A DNA stretch of 24,607 nt from an uncultured Lachnospiraceae bacterium. GTDB lineage: Bacteria > Bacillota > Clostridia > Lachnospirales > Lachnospiraceae. Below the pieces are notes generated by a model. That model did not search any database, had not been told where the DNA came from, and saw nothing but the letters and a program-made list of their open reading frames with translations. The position numbers were made by a program, and so were the translations under genes. Positions 7,511 to 15,388 of this stretch are shown here, one piece after another. Numbering within the stretch: the first letter of the stretch is position 1; the number at the start of each line of letters is the position of its first letter. The stretch spans positions 1 through 24,607 of the forward strand of contig CABSCP010000053.1 of NCBI GenBank assembly GCA_902476265.1. Reading direction: 5' to 3'.

Positions 7511-9135
7511 AGTATTATGTCAGATATGAAATAAAGCTGGAAGAGCCGGTGAAAATGGGAAAGCAGGGAAGCCAGAGCAACACCCAAAGTCTGTCATATC
7601 TTACAGGTTCTTCCCTGAGGGGAGCAATTTTAGGAAAGTTTATATCCGTGTGGTGCAAAGGCTTTCAGGGAGATCTGAGCAGAGAGCCGGAATACCGTGA
7701 TACTTTATTTAAGAACACTTATTTTTTCGATGCATATCCAAAGTTTGAGAAAACTTCCATGATACCGGTGCCTGAACTGTTTTACGCGGACAAGCATGAG
7801 TTGCGGCGCGCTATGCGGGAAGAAGAGAAGTCAGGAAAAAACGTGTTTGCAATTCATGGATATGGAGCGCTTCATGAAAAGCCGGCAGAAGGCGAAAATA
7901 GTGTGGATGTGGGAAGATATTGCCTGTTTTCTGAAAAAAAGATGCGGACGAAAGCGGTGAAAAAAACGGCAAACCTGCATATCGCACTGGATGACGGAAT
8001 TAACGGCGCGCAGATGTTCGAATATGAAGCGATTGCGGCAGGACAGGTTTTTGAAGGGATTTTATGCTGCGGCACCTTGGAGGACGCCAAAAAGTATCGG
8101 GATATTCTGCAGAATGAGGTGTTTTATCTGGGAGGTTCCAAGGGAAGCGGCTACGGAAGATGCCGGATCGGCAATGCCAGGCTGGCCGAATGGGAGGAAA
8201 TCCGGCAGGAATTTCCCGCAGGACGGACCGGACAGGAAGGGACGCTTGTGGTATATGCGCTTTCCAATCTGATACTGACAGATGAATGGGGAAGTCCCAC
8301 CGGAAAAATCCGGGAGGGATTTTGGGAGGAAAAGCTGGGAATCAGCGGGGTAAAGCTGGAAAAGTCCTTTGTTTCCACAATCCTGACCTCGGGCTTTAAC
8401 CATACATGGCGGGCCGGACAGGTACAGCAGACCGCGGTACGGGCAGGCAGTGTTTTCATTTATTCTTATACGGGAAGCCTGGACTTGCAGAACGCAGCGC
8501 AGCTGGAAGAAGAGGGGGTGGGGCTAAGACGGACGGAAGGCTTTGGAAGGATTCTTTTCAATCTGACCCTGGAGCAGGAGATTTGTGAGCACATAAAAGA
8601 GGGAGCGCAGGCGCAGGATGAAAGGGCTCTAAAGCCGGAAGAAGGCGCTGTTTTGGCGGAACTGTCGGGACGTATCCGGGAGAAACGCAGGGAAAGGTCA
8701 TTGGAAAAAGATGCTTACAAAATTGCGGCAGATTCCGGACAGTTTATCCCAAAATTTTCATTGACCCAGATCAGCCGGTTGTATGCCTTTTTACATGACA
8801 TTCAGGTGATGAAAAAGGATGAACTTTCCAGAGAAGAGGCAAAACGGAAAATTGAAAAATTCCTGGAAGAGGATTTGAAAGGGAAAACAAAACAATCTTA
8901 TGAGGAGGCAGTTTTGAAACTGCATGACCGGAAGAGACTTTGCATGAGGGATGTGCTGAAAGAACTGACGGATGACAGAATTTCTGTTTCTGACTGGCGC
9001 GGTATACCGGAGGAGAAGGAAACGCCTCTGTTTGGAGAAGTTCTGGCCGGTTTCAGGGATCCCTTTATGGAAAAGGGAGAACTTCTTCGTGACATTTTAT
9101 ATAATATGATGAGAAGGGAGGGCGGAAGGAAATGA
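7507..9135 (+). CDS. csx10: Csx10-like RAMP protein (type III-D)
   Basis: This 542-residue protein resembles Csx10, the Cas5-group RAMP of subtype III-D that caps the 5' handle end of the crRNA. The N-terminus (MKYYVRYEIKLEEPVKMG, then NTQSLSYLTGSSLRGAILG at 25-43) matches the Csx10 pattern of a strand, a glycine loop, and YIPGSxLRGA. A glycine-rich loop YLGGSKGSGYGR is at 207-218, and a second (EGVGLRRTEGFGRI) near 336-349, consistent with two RAMP folds. The C-terminal 180 residues are charged and helical, longer than in a minimal Csx10. No Asp lies just ahead of the LTGSS motif, so a cleavage role is not expected. AAAAGGAGG lies about 10 nt upstream. The gene starts within the preceding stop and its own stop overlaps the next start. 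Confidence 0.77.
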   Translation: MKYYVRYEIKLEEPVKMGKQGSQSNTQSLSYLTGSSLRGAILGKFISVWCKGFQGDLSREPEYRDTLFKNTYFFDAYPKFEKTSMIPVPELFYADKHELRRAMREEEKSGKNVFAIHGYGALHEKPAEGENSVDVGRYCLFSEKKMRTKAVKKTANLHIALDDGINGAQMFEYEAIAAGQVFEGILCCGTLEDAKKYRDILQNEVFYLGGSKGSGYGRCRIGNARLAEWEEIRQEFPAGRTGQEGTLVVYALSNLILTDEWGSPTGKIREGFWEEKLGISGVKLEKSFVSTILTSGFNHTWRAGQVQQTAVRAGSVFIYSYTGSLDLQNAAQLEEEGVGLRRTEGFGRILFNLTLEQEICEHIKEGAQAQDERALKPEEGAVLAELSGRIREKRRERSLEKDAYKIAADSGQFIPKFSLTQISRLYAFLHDIQVMKKDELSREEAKRKIEKFLEEDLKGKTKQSYEEAVLKLHDRKRLCMRDVLKELTDDRISVSDWRGIPEEKETPLFGEVLAGFRDPFMEKGELLRDILYNMMRREGGRK

Positions 9136-10505
9136 AAGCATTCCGATCTATTTTTTACGGGAAAATTGGGCTGAAGCTTTCCAGCTTCCTTCACATCGGC
9201 GGAGAGGAGGAAAAATACTTTTCGCTGGTGACAGACGGAGCCGGGAGGTTTATTCTTCCGGCAGCAGGAATTGCGGGAGCAGTGAAAGCATATCTGGGAA
9301 GTCTGGGGATGGACTGCAGCGATTTGTTCGGAAGCGGGAATACGGAAAAGCAGCGAGGGACGGAAAGCAGAGTATACTTTTATGACGGATTATGCAAAAA
9401 TGCCGTGCCGGAAAGAAGAAACGGGATCCGGCTGGACCCGGCACGGGGAACGGTAGAAAAGGGAGGACTGTATACCTGGTATTTTATCGGACAGGGTATG
9501 GAAACGGAACTTTGTATGCAGGCATTTCTGCAGACGGAGGCACAACGGGAGGAAATAGAAAAGGCGTTTGCATGCATTGCGGACGGAATTGCAGAAAAAA
9601 GACTGGTATTTGGGGCGAAAAAGTCAAACGGCGCCGGTATTTTTCAGGTCATCGGCACGGGAAGCAGGATACTGGAGCTCACTTGTGCGCGCGATTTTCA
9701 TGCTTATCTGCAGGGCGTTTCAGAAATGTTTTCATCAATTCCAATGGTGAAGTACCAAAAAGGGAAAGAGTCTCTTTACGGGCAGAGCGGCAAGGAGTCC
9801 TCGGTGATGGAATTTGAACTGACGGCGGAGATACCTGGCGGCCTGCTGGTAAAGGGAAACGAAGAAAAGGAATATCTGCCGGAACTGAACGGACGGCAGG
9901 TGAACGCAGTGAATGTCAGGAAAAGTGTGGATCAAATCAAATGCTGCTATATTCCCAGCTCCACAATCAAAGGGGCGGTCAGGGGGTATGCCGGAAAGGT
10001 CTGCCATTGTATGCAAATTCCACAGGAAAAATTTGTGCGGCTTTTTGGCGGGGAAACAGAAAAAAAGAAGTATAGAAGTCATCTGCAGGTCCAGGATGTT
10101 TTGATCCCCGAGAAGGAATCCGTCATTTTAGACAGAATAAAGATAGACCGCTGGCTGGGAAGCGTGATTGACGGGGCCAAAATGGATCAGGAAGTGATCT
10201 ATACAAAAAAAGGCGGAACCATCAAAATTTGTGTTACAACGGATTTGAATGACAGCAGAGACAGAAATCTGATAAATGCCCTGGTTTTTCTGACACTCCG
10301 TGATATGGGGCTGGGACTGGTTTCTGTCGGAAGCGGAAACAGCATAGGGCTTGGCAGACTGAATGGGCTTACTCTGCGGATCAGGAACACAACGCTTCCT
10401 TTTAAGGAACAGGGAATTGATTTTCAACGTGCAGGACAGCAGGGACGGGATATGGAAGGACTTGTTACAGAATGGCTCCGGGAGGTGAAAAGTTATGCGG
10501 TCTGA
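9132..10505 (+). CDS. Tandem Csm3-like RAMP fusion protein
   Basis: This 457-residue protein reads as two Csm3-like RAMP domains in one chain. Domain 1 (about 1-175) has LHIGGEEEKYF, then D35 in TDGAGRFILPAAGIAGAV, and a KKSNGAGIFQVIG glycine loop at 163-175. Domain 2 (about 225-420) has a diverged first loop, D267 followed by YIPSSTIKGAVRGYAGKV (273-290), a LFGG motif at 304-307, and VGSGNSIGLGRLNGL at 399-413. D35 and D267 are candidate target-RNA cleavage residues, by analogy with Csm3 D33. The fusion fits the III-D habit of multiplied or fused Cas7 subunits. The start has GGAAGG upstream, and translational coupling to csx10 is likely (ATGA overlap). The gene overlaps csx19 by 11 bp. Confidence 0.76.
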   Translation: MKAFRSIFYGKIGLKLSSFLHIGGEEEKYFSLVTDGAGRFILPAAGIAGAVKAYLGSLGMDCSDLFGSGNTEKQRGTESRVYFYDGLCKNAVPERRNGIRLDPARGTVEKGGLYTWYFIGQGMETELCMQAFLQTEAQREEIEKAFACIADGIAEKRLVFGAKKSNGAGIFQVIGTGSRILELTCARDFHAYLQGVSEMFSSIPMVKYQKGKESLYGQSGKESSVMEFELTAEIPGGLLVKGNEEKEYLPELNGRQVNAVNVRKSVDQIKCCYIPSSTIKGAVRGYAGKVCHCMQIPQEKFVRLFGGETEKKKYRSHLQVQDVLIPEKESVILDRIKIDRWLGSVIDGAKMDQEVIYTKKGGTIKICVTTDLNDSRDRNLINALVFLTLRDMGLGLVSVGSGNSIGLGRLNGLTLRIRNTTLPFKEQGIDFQRAGQQGRDMEGLVTEWLREVKSYAV

Positions 10506-10866
10506 GACAGTAAATCCAGTAGAAGCGTTAAAAAAAGACTATTGGATCAGAAATGGCTATCGATATCTGTGGAAACAAGAGCTGAGCTGTGTTTTTCTGG
10601 GCAGGATAGAGGATGCCGGTGATTTAGAGGAAGAGAACCTGCTGGAGGCCCGTATTTTTGCAGACGGAAAGGAACTGCATCTTTTTTACTTTGAGGATCA
10701 GTTAAGGGCGGTGGTTACAACTGCTGGGGAAGAAGAGGATTGTCTGGAAGAACGGCAGATTTTGAGAGAACGCTTCGGTAAAAGCCTGACCATACGTCAT
10801 TATATCGGATATGAAGAAGACGGACAGGCCTATATTATGAGAAGCGTGCTCAATGATTATCAGTAG
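10495..10866 (+). CDS. csx19: Csx19-like small CRISPR protein (TIGR03984 family)
   Basis: This 123-residue protein has no RAMP motif. The order of features fits Csx19/TIGR03984: a middle segment LLEARIFADGKELHLFYFEDQLRAVV (about 49-74), where the family has an E-R-F-dG-E-L strand pair, and a C-terminal YEEDGQAYIMRSVLNDY (about 106-122), where the family has a yDedGla..aSRl ending. Csx19 occurs with Csx10 and TIGR03986 in subtype III-D and may be a small structural subunit; its exact role is poorly known. GGGAGGTG lies upstream of the ATG. It overlaps the preceding gene and is followed by the next start after only 14 nt, so it is a coupled member of the operon. Assignment is from remembered motif pattern, not a search. 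Confidence 0.66.
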   Translation: MRSETVNPVEALKKDYWIRNGYRYLWKQELSCVFLGRIEDAGDLEEENLLEARIFADGKELHLFYFEDQLRAVVTTAGEEEDCLEERQILRERFGKSLTIRHYIGYEEDGQAYIMRSVLNDYQ

Positions 10867-10880
10867 GGGAGGAAATGGTC

Positions 10881-13028
10881 ATGGGAAAAAGCTTTGCGCC
10901 ATATAATTTTATTCCTTTTTCTGAAAAGGAAGTCCCAACTCCGTATCTGTCGGGAAATGACCTGCCCAGGTTTGATCATCCGGACGGGGAGTACTCGGGC
11001 AGGATTGATTATGAGGTACATAACTGGACCGGAATATCCGTAGGTGGAAACCGACCGAAAAATCCAAAAAAAGATGAAGTTTATGACGGAACATTCTGTA
11101 CGGACGGAAATGGGGATTTTATCATTCCGGGAAGCACCATGCGTGGGTTTATCAGGAACCATGTGGAAATTTTGAGTGCATCCTATCCGGAAATGATTGG
11201 CGATCAGCGCTACTTATTCCGTAAATTTGCGGATTCCTGCACAAAAGTGAGGGATGAGTATAAAAAAAAGTTGCAGGCAACGAAAACGAGCAAGCTGCGT
11301 ATCCCGGATCATGTCAGGGCAGGCTTTCTTTATAAAGAAAAGGTGAAGGGGCAAGAAGTGTATTATATCCTGCCTGCAAAGGCTTTTGGAAAAGAAGGAA
11401 ATACATTTTTTCAGGTCCATGAAGTGGATTTGAGGAAAGCCAGAGCATTGCCGGAGAACTGTTATATGTATCGGGAACAGATTGAAAAATACAATAAGGA
11501 AAAGGATTCCCTGAAAATTTATAATGGGCGGATAGAAAAAAAGAAAAACAAGGATTACAAAGCGTACAGGGGGATAAGTGTCACTTTCGATTATACTGAC
11601 AGGATCTGCAATATCGGGAAAGGGGTTTTAAAAGGGATACTGCTGAATTCTGCCTGGATGAACGGAAAAACCCATCATTATATTGTGTCCGGGGAAAAAG
11701 GCACCAGTCCTTTCAGCGTGGATAAAAAGAAAATTCTTTCGTATCAGGAGGATTACAGAAGAAACTGTGTTCAAAATGATGAGATTAAAAAAAACAGGGA
11801 ATTTTACGGGCTTCCTGAGAAGTACGGACTTGATAATGCCAAGTTGTTTTTCTATAAGCTTAAAGACGGCAGTGCTACAGGAGAACTGGTAGGATTTGGC
11901 CCAACACCGTATTTCAGAGTATTTTATGATTTTCCTGTATTAAAGGGAATTCCCTGTCAAAAACCGCGGAAGGGATATGATTACACCCAGGCACTGTTCG
12001 GTTTTACACGGAGTTCAGATTCCTATAAAAGCAGGTTGTCCTTCACAAACTGTGTGATACAGGATAAGGCGGTAAAGGCTCACCAGGTAAAAATTTATGC
12101 AGGCAGTCCCAGAGGAACGGCATTTCAAATGTATCTGGATCAGGAGGGAAAACGTAAAGAGGATTTGAATACCTATAATTACGAATATTTTAAACTACGT
12201 GGATATAAATTTTACTGGAAGCATTCTGTGCCGATACAGGGAAATATGAGCAACGTGGAACCAAATACTTCTATTGCCGTTATTCCTCAAAATAACTGTT
12301 TTAGGGGAAGCATCTATTTTGAAAATCTGAAAAAAGAGGAATTGGGGCTTTTACTGTGGGCTCTTGGGATAAAGGAGGAAGGCAAAAAGACCGGAGTGGA
12401 GACCTGGCAGATCGGAAACGGAAAGCCTTACGGTTTTGGGAAAATATCGCTGGAAAATATCCGCATTAAGCGGATCGACCCTGTCCGGCGGTATACCAGC
12501 CTAGAGGTGGAGGAAAAGGATATTACGGAGCAGGCTTTGGAATTAAAGCAGTGTTATCAGGAATATTTAAAAAAGCATTTCGGAATTGATTTTCAAACGG
12601 AAGACAGCCTGAAAGTGTATCAGGCATATGCGGAACAGGAAAACGCTGAGGATTATCTTGGCGCTCATCCGGAACCGTATATGACCTTGCAGGAATATGA
12701 AAAACGGGAGCCTCTTCCCTGTGCAGCAGAGATTATGTGGGGGAATTTTGTCACAAAACAGGGCTGTATCTGGATTGCGGGCTATTCGCTGTTTTCGGGG
12801 CAGGAGAAGCGTCTCATAAAGCAGATGCCTTCCGGGATGGAAATAGACCAGGAAAAACGGTGGCTGGAGGAGAAAGATATTTCCCCTCTGGCGGAAAAGT
12901 ATGCGGCGATCGCATTGCCTTCCGGGACAAGGGCTACTCTTTTGGAGAAAGTGAAGGAGCAGTTTGACAAAGTTTTTGTCGCTGTAAAAACAAATGGCAG
13001 AGATAGTGGGTGGAAGTGCGTGAAATAA
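10881..13028 (+). CDS. Large TIGR03986-family CRISPR RAMP protein
   Basis: This 715-residue protein (from the second ATG) matches the TIGR03986 family of RAMP proteins in type III-D operons. Signature segments occur in order: APYNFIPF at 6-13; GRIDYEV and SVGG loops; D75 before FIIPGSTMRGFIRNHVEILS (80-99), the family's IPGSSLRGMLRSLVEILS equivalent; TQALFGFTRSSDSYKSRLSF in the middle; LRGYKFYWKH; and GNGKPYGFGKISL as the glycine loop of the second RAMP fold. It is expected to be a crRNA-backbone (Cas7-group) subunit. I chose 10881 because GGGGAGG (10866-10872) is 8 nt away. The ATG at 10875 is only 2 nt from it and would add two residues (MV). This is the last gene of the overlapping operon. 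Confidence 0.78.
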   Translation: MGKSFAPYNFIPFSEKEVPTPYLSGNDLPRFDHPDGEYSGRIDYEVHNWTGISVGGNRPKNPKKDEVYDGTFCTDGNGDFIIPGSTMRGFIRNHVEILSASYPEMIGDQRYLFRKFADSCTKVRDEYKKKLQATKTSKLRIPDHVRAGFLYKEKVKGQEVYYILPAKAFGKEGNTFFQVHEVDLRKARALPENCYMYREQIEKYNKEKDSLKIYNGRIEKKKNKDYKAYRGISVTFDYTDRICNIGKGVLKGILLNSAWMNGKTHHYIVSGEKGTSPFSVDKKKILSYQEDYRRNCVQNDEIKKNREFYGLPEKYGLDNAKLFFYKLKDGSATGELVGFGPTPYFRVFYDFPVLKGIPCQKPRKGYDYTQALFGFTRSSDSYKSRLSFTNCVIQDKAVKAHQVKIYAGSPRGTAFQMYLDQEGKRKEDLNTYNYEYFKLRGYKFYWKHSVPIQGNMSNVEPNTSIAVIPQNNCFRGSIYFENLKKEELGLLLWALGIKEEGKKTGVETWQIGNGKPYGFGKISLENIRIKRIDPVRRYTSLEVEEKDITEQALELKQCYQEYLKKHFGIDFQTEDSLKVYQAYAEQENAEDYLGAHPEPYMTLQEYEKREPLPCAAEIMWGNFVTKQGCIWIAGYSLFSGQEKRLIKQMPSGMEIDQEKRWLEEKDISPLAEKYAAIALPSGTRATLLEKVKEQFDKVFVAVKTNGRDSGWKCVK

Positions 13029-13042
13029 GCATACCATTGTAA

Positions 13043-13144
13043 AAAGGAAAGAAGCACAGCGGTGAAATCACTGAACAGATGCAGCGCATTCTTAAAAAGT
13101 CGATCTGGGATGAGGTAGTTTGCCTGCTATTTGAAAAAGCTTGA
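13043..13144 (+). pseudogene. Possible gene remnant after the CRISPR operon
   Basis: One frame reads KGKKHSGEITEQMQRILKK and then SIWDEVVCLLFEKA before a stop at 13142-13144. The composition is protein-like and amphipathic, but there is no start codon with a ribosome binding site and a stop lies just upstream (13040-13042). It could be the tail of a decayed gene at the edge of the CRISPR block, or chance. I do not recognise the family. Confidence 0.25.
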
Positions 13145-13185
13145 TCATATACAGGTTTCCGAAATTCTTTAGGGAGGAGAAAAAA

Positions 13186-13452
13186 ATGTTTCATTTGAAA
13201 TCATTCAAGTTTTTAAATAGGATCAAAATTTTTTCAATTACCGATCGGGAAAAGAAGGAGCGGATCCAGGAGATTTTTGCAGAGAATAAGATCCCGTATC
13301 GAATTAGGGTGAAGGATGCTTATCGGAAAAATCCGTATGATGCCGCAGCAACGGGAAGCATGGGGAATAACGGGCAGAAGCTGATCTATTCCTTCTATGT
13401 CGATCAGGAAAATGCGCAGCTGGCGGCACAGCTGATCAGGGAGATGGAATAA
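13186..13452 (+). CDS. Small protein of unknown function (88 aa)
   Basis: This 88-residue protein is not clearly recognised. It starts at an ATG 6 nt after AGGGAGGAGA, which is why I prefer it to an upstream in-frame TTG or ATG. Residues 15-40 (IFSITDREKKERIQEIFAEN and on to IPYRIRV) form a strand-helix-strand. A polar, glycine-rich loop with ATGSMGNNGQ follows, then a strand IYSFYVDQENAQLAAQLI with a final helix. The layout is that of a small ferredoxin-like domain, like the DUF2007-type putative signal-transducing proteins of clostridia. That link is a guess. It lies 157 bp after the CRISPR operon and just before the right direct repeat and terminator, so it may be operon cargo or an unrelated resident gene. 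Confidence 0.7.
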   Translation: MFHLKSFKFLNRIKIFSITDREKKERIQEIFAENKIPYRIRVKDAYRKNPYDAAATGSMGNNGQKLIYSFYVDQENAQLAAQLIREME

Positions 13453-13470
13453 AGGGCGCCGAAACAGAAT

Positions 13471-13496
13471 CCGGCGGTCCTGTACAGGAAAGCCGG
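13471..13496 (+). other. Hairpin just before the right direct repeat
   Basis: CCGGC (13471-13475) pairs with GCCGG (13492-13496), and inside them CCTGTACAGG (13479-13488) is a perfect palindrome. It overlaps the first 4 bp of the right direct repeat. It may be the edge structure of the inserted block, or simply part of the small gene's 3' end. Confidence 0.4.
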
Positions 13497-13532
13497 TCTT
13501 ACTGCAAAGAGCGTAAAGGGATAAAAACCTTT
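13493..13532 (+). repeat. Direct repeat, right copy (orphan permease C-terminus)
   Basis: This copy matches 3311-3350 at 36 of 40 positions, including 24 identical bases at 13509-13532. In frame it reads YRKAGLTAKSVKG then stop (13483-13524), equivalent to the GLTAGSVKG tail of the MalG-type permease upstream. No permease sequence precedes it, so it is an orphan tail: a duplicated or recombined end of a permease gene together with its terminator. Confidence 0.82.
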
Positions 13533-13543
13533 ACGCTTTTTTT
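13510..13543 (+). terminator. Rho-independent terminator
   Basis: A perfect 10-bp stem AGCGTAAAGG (13510-13519) and CCTTTACGCT (13528-13537) is followed by a T run to 13543. The ascending arm is formed by the orphan permease tail codons. It now closes the small gene and CRISPR transcription unit. By sequence it looks like the original terminator of a sugar-permease operon. Confidence 0.88.
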
Positions 13544-13580
13544 GATTTAATTGAAAAGAAGAATTTTTTTAAACTTTTAG

Positions 13581-13609
13581 TTGATATTAGTCGATAAAGC
13601 TGGCACAAT
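13581..13609 (+). promoter_or_regulatory. Promoter of the ABC exporter operon
   Basis: TTGATA (13581-13586), a 17-nt spacer and CACAAT (13604-13609) form a plausible sigma-A promoter about 34 bp before the exporter start. A TTGATATTAGTCGATAA stretch overlapping the -35 region is weakly symmetric and could be an operator, but no regulator gene lies beside it. Confidence 0.55.
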
Positions 13610-13642
13610 GAAAGTATATGATAGAAACAGGGGGACCGGTCC

Positions 13643-15388
13643 ATGAACAAGGTTCGAATATTGAAACGGCTTTATCTGGAAAGTAAACAGAAAAGCGGCT
13701 ATTTTTTACAAATCTTTCTGATCGTTTTTTTAGGCTTGCTCAACGCGGTCAGCAGTCTTGCGCTGGGTACTGTTACCCAGGGCGTTACGGAACTCGCAGT
13801 CAAAAGTATATTGCCGGGTTTCGGGATTTTTGTGCTCACAAGTTTATCGGCAGCTGTTCTGGACTGGGTGCGCAGCAACCGGCTGACGGTTATGGTGGAG
13901 CAGATAAAAGCTGTCTATCGGGTACATAGCGCCAATACCGTTTTAAATGCACCTTATGCCCAAATTGAAAGAATCCCGTCCGGGGATCTGCTCAGTTACA
14001 TGAATTACGATGTGGAAGCGGCAGCCCGGGGCACCCAGCTTTTTCTGGAACTTCTTCGTTATACGCTGGTTCCGTTCATTTTATTTTTTGTGATTCTGAC
14101 TTTGGACTGGAGAATTGCACTCGCTTTTCTGCTGCCGCTGGCCTTAATTTACCGCTATCAGAAGTTTTCTGAGAAAGGGATGGAGGGAATCCTTCCCTGG
14201 CGGGAAGCTTTTGCAGAAATGACTTCTGAGACGCAGGATCTGATTACCAACCGGGTAATGCTCAAGGCCTATCGTCTCCAGGGAAAAGCCAATGAATGGG
14301 CGGACGAAAAAATCGAGAATTACCGGAGGAAAGGTATTAAGGGGCTGGGGATCATGTATGTGACTTCCGCACCGGGTTTATTCGTAAACTCACTGCCTTT
14401 ATTTTGCAGCGCCGCCGTGGGAGCATATCTGGTGTATCGGAGCGGTCTTTCCATACAGGGATTTGTATCGGCTTTTATGTTGGCGCTGGTTGCCACCGAG
14501 GAACTGTTGAAGCTTCCCAACCTTTTTGTAAATCTCCCCGACAGCCTGGTTTCTGCCGGACGTCTGTTTCAGCTGTGGGATATTCCCGATGAAAAAGACG
14601 GGCCCAAAGAGAGCGGCAGCAAAAGAGATGCAGTTGTAGAATTTTCCGATGTGACGTTCCGCTATCCGGATGCTTCTGAGGATACACCGCCTGTAAGCAA
14701 TCATCTGAATTTTACCGTCCGGGCCGGAGAACGGGTTGCCTTAGTGGGGGCAAGCGGCTGTGGCAAGAGTACGGTGCTCAAACTGATTTCCGGACTGTAT
14801 CACGCGGATTCCGGAACCGTTTCCTTATGGGGACAGCGCCTGGAAGACTGGAATCGTCAGGCAATCCGCTCCAGGATCAGTGTGATGCAGCAGGATACTT
14901 TCCTCTTTGACGGGACAATACGGGATAATATTGTCTGTGCTGCGCCAGGTGCGGACCATGGACGGCTGGAAGAAGCGGCGCGCCGTGCAAAGCTTTTGGA
15001 ATGGATACAGGAACAGCCTGCAGGATGGGAAACCGCCGTGGGAGAAAATGGGCGTCTGCTTTCCGGCGGACTGCGGCAGCGTGTGGGGCTGGCCCGGCTG
15101 TTTTTGCAGAATGCGCCCCTGATGCTTTTGGATGAGGCTACTTCGGCCCTGGATTCCCAAAATGAAGCGGAAGTCCTGGAAGCATTGTCCGGCGTCGGAT
15201 GGGAAGTCACACAGATCAGCGTGGCCCATCGGTTTTCCGCTATCATGCAGGCGGACCGCATCCTGGTGTTTGAGAAAGGAACGATTGCGGAAGAGGGGAC
15301 TCACGAAGAACTGCTGGCCCGAAACGGGATTTATGCAAGGTTATATGAGAAATGGAAAGGCGGTGAGAAAGATGAATGCGCAGAATGA
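13643..15388 (+). CDS. ABC exporter half-transporter (membrane domain + ATPase), subunit 1
   Basis: This 581-residue protein is a fused half-transporter of the multidrug/peptide exporter type. The N-terminal half has about six membrane helices (from about residue 20 to 290). The ATPase half has Walker A GASGCGKST (369-377), a Q-loop at QQDTF (416-420), signature LSGGLRQR (473-480), Walker B LMLLDE (493-498, catalytic E498) and H529. The signature is slightly degenerate: LSGGL instead of LSGGQ. Its partner overlaps it by 17 bp, so the two almost certainly form a heterodimer. The ATG has only a modest AGGGGGA upstream. The substrate is unknown; drug, lipid or peptide export are all possible. 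Confidence 0.92.
   Translation: MNKVRILKRLYLESKQKSGYFLQIFLIVFLGLLNAVSSLALGTVTQGVTELAVKSILPGFGIFVLTSLSAAVLDWVRSNRLTVMVEQIKAVYRVHSANTVLNAPYAQIERIPSGDLLSYMNYDVEAAARGTQLFLELLRYTLVPFILFFVILTLDWRIALAFLLPLALIYRYQKFSEKGMEGILPWREAFAEMTSETQDLITNRVMLKAYRLQGKANEWADEKIENYRRKGIKGLGIMYVTSAPGLFVNSLPLFCSAAVGAYLVYRSGLSIQGFVSAFMLALVATEELLKLPNLFVNLPDSLVSAGRLFQLWDIPDEKDGPKESGSKRDAVVEFSDVTFRYPDASEDTPPVSNHLNFTVRAGERVALVGASGCGKSTVLKLISGLYHADSGTVSLWGQRLEDWNRQAIRSRISVMQQDTFLFDGTIRDNIVCAAPGADHGRLEEAARRAKLLEWIQEQPAGWETAVGENGRLLSGGLRQRVGLARLFLQNAPLMLLDEATSALDSQNEAEVLEALSGVGWEVTQISVAHRFSAIMQADRILVFEKGTIAEEGTHEELLARNGIYARLYEKWKGGEKDECAE

Noticed and set aside
3343..13642. A CRISPR array or isolated repeats near the cas genes
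   Set aside because: The gaps at 3343-3726, 13029-13185 and 13453-13642 were read on both strands. No regularly spaced 25-40 bp repeat was seen; the only repeat is the single permease-tail pair.
15132..15371. N-terminal extension of exporter subunit 2
   Set aside because: It overlaps the conserved Walker B and H-loop coding sequence of subunit 1, and its translation is Arg/Trp/Pro-rich. The ATG at 15372 has proper spacing and a family-like N-terminus.
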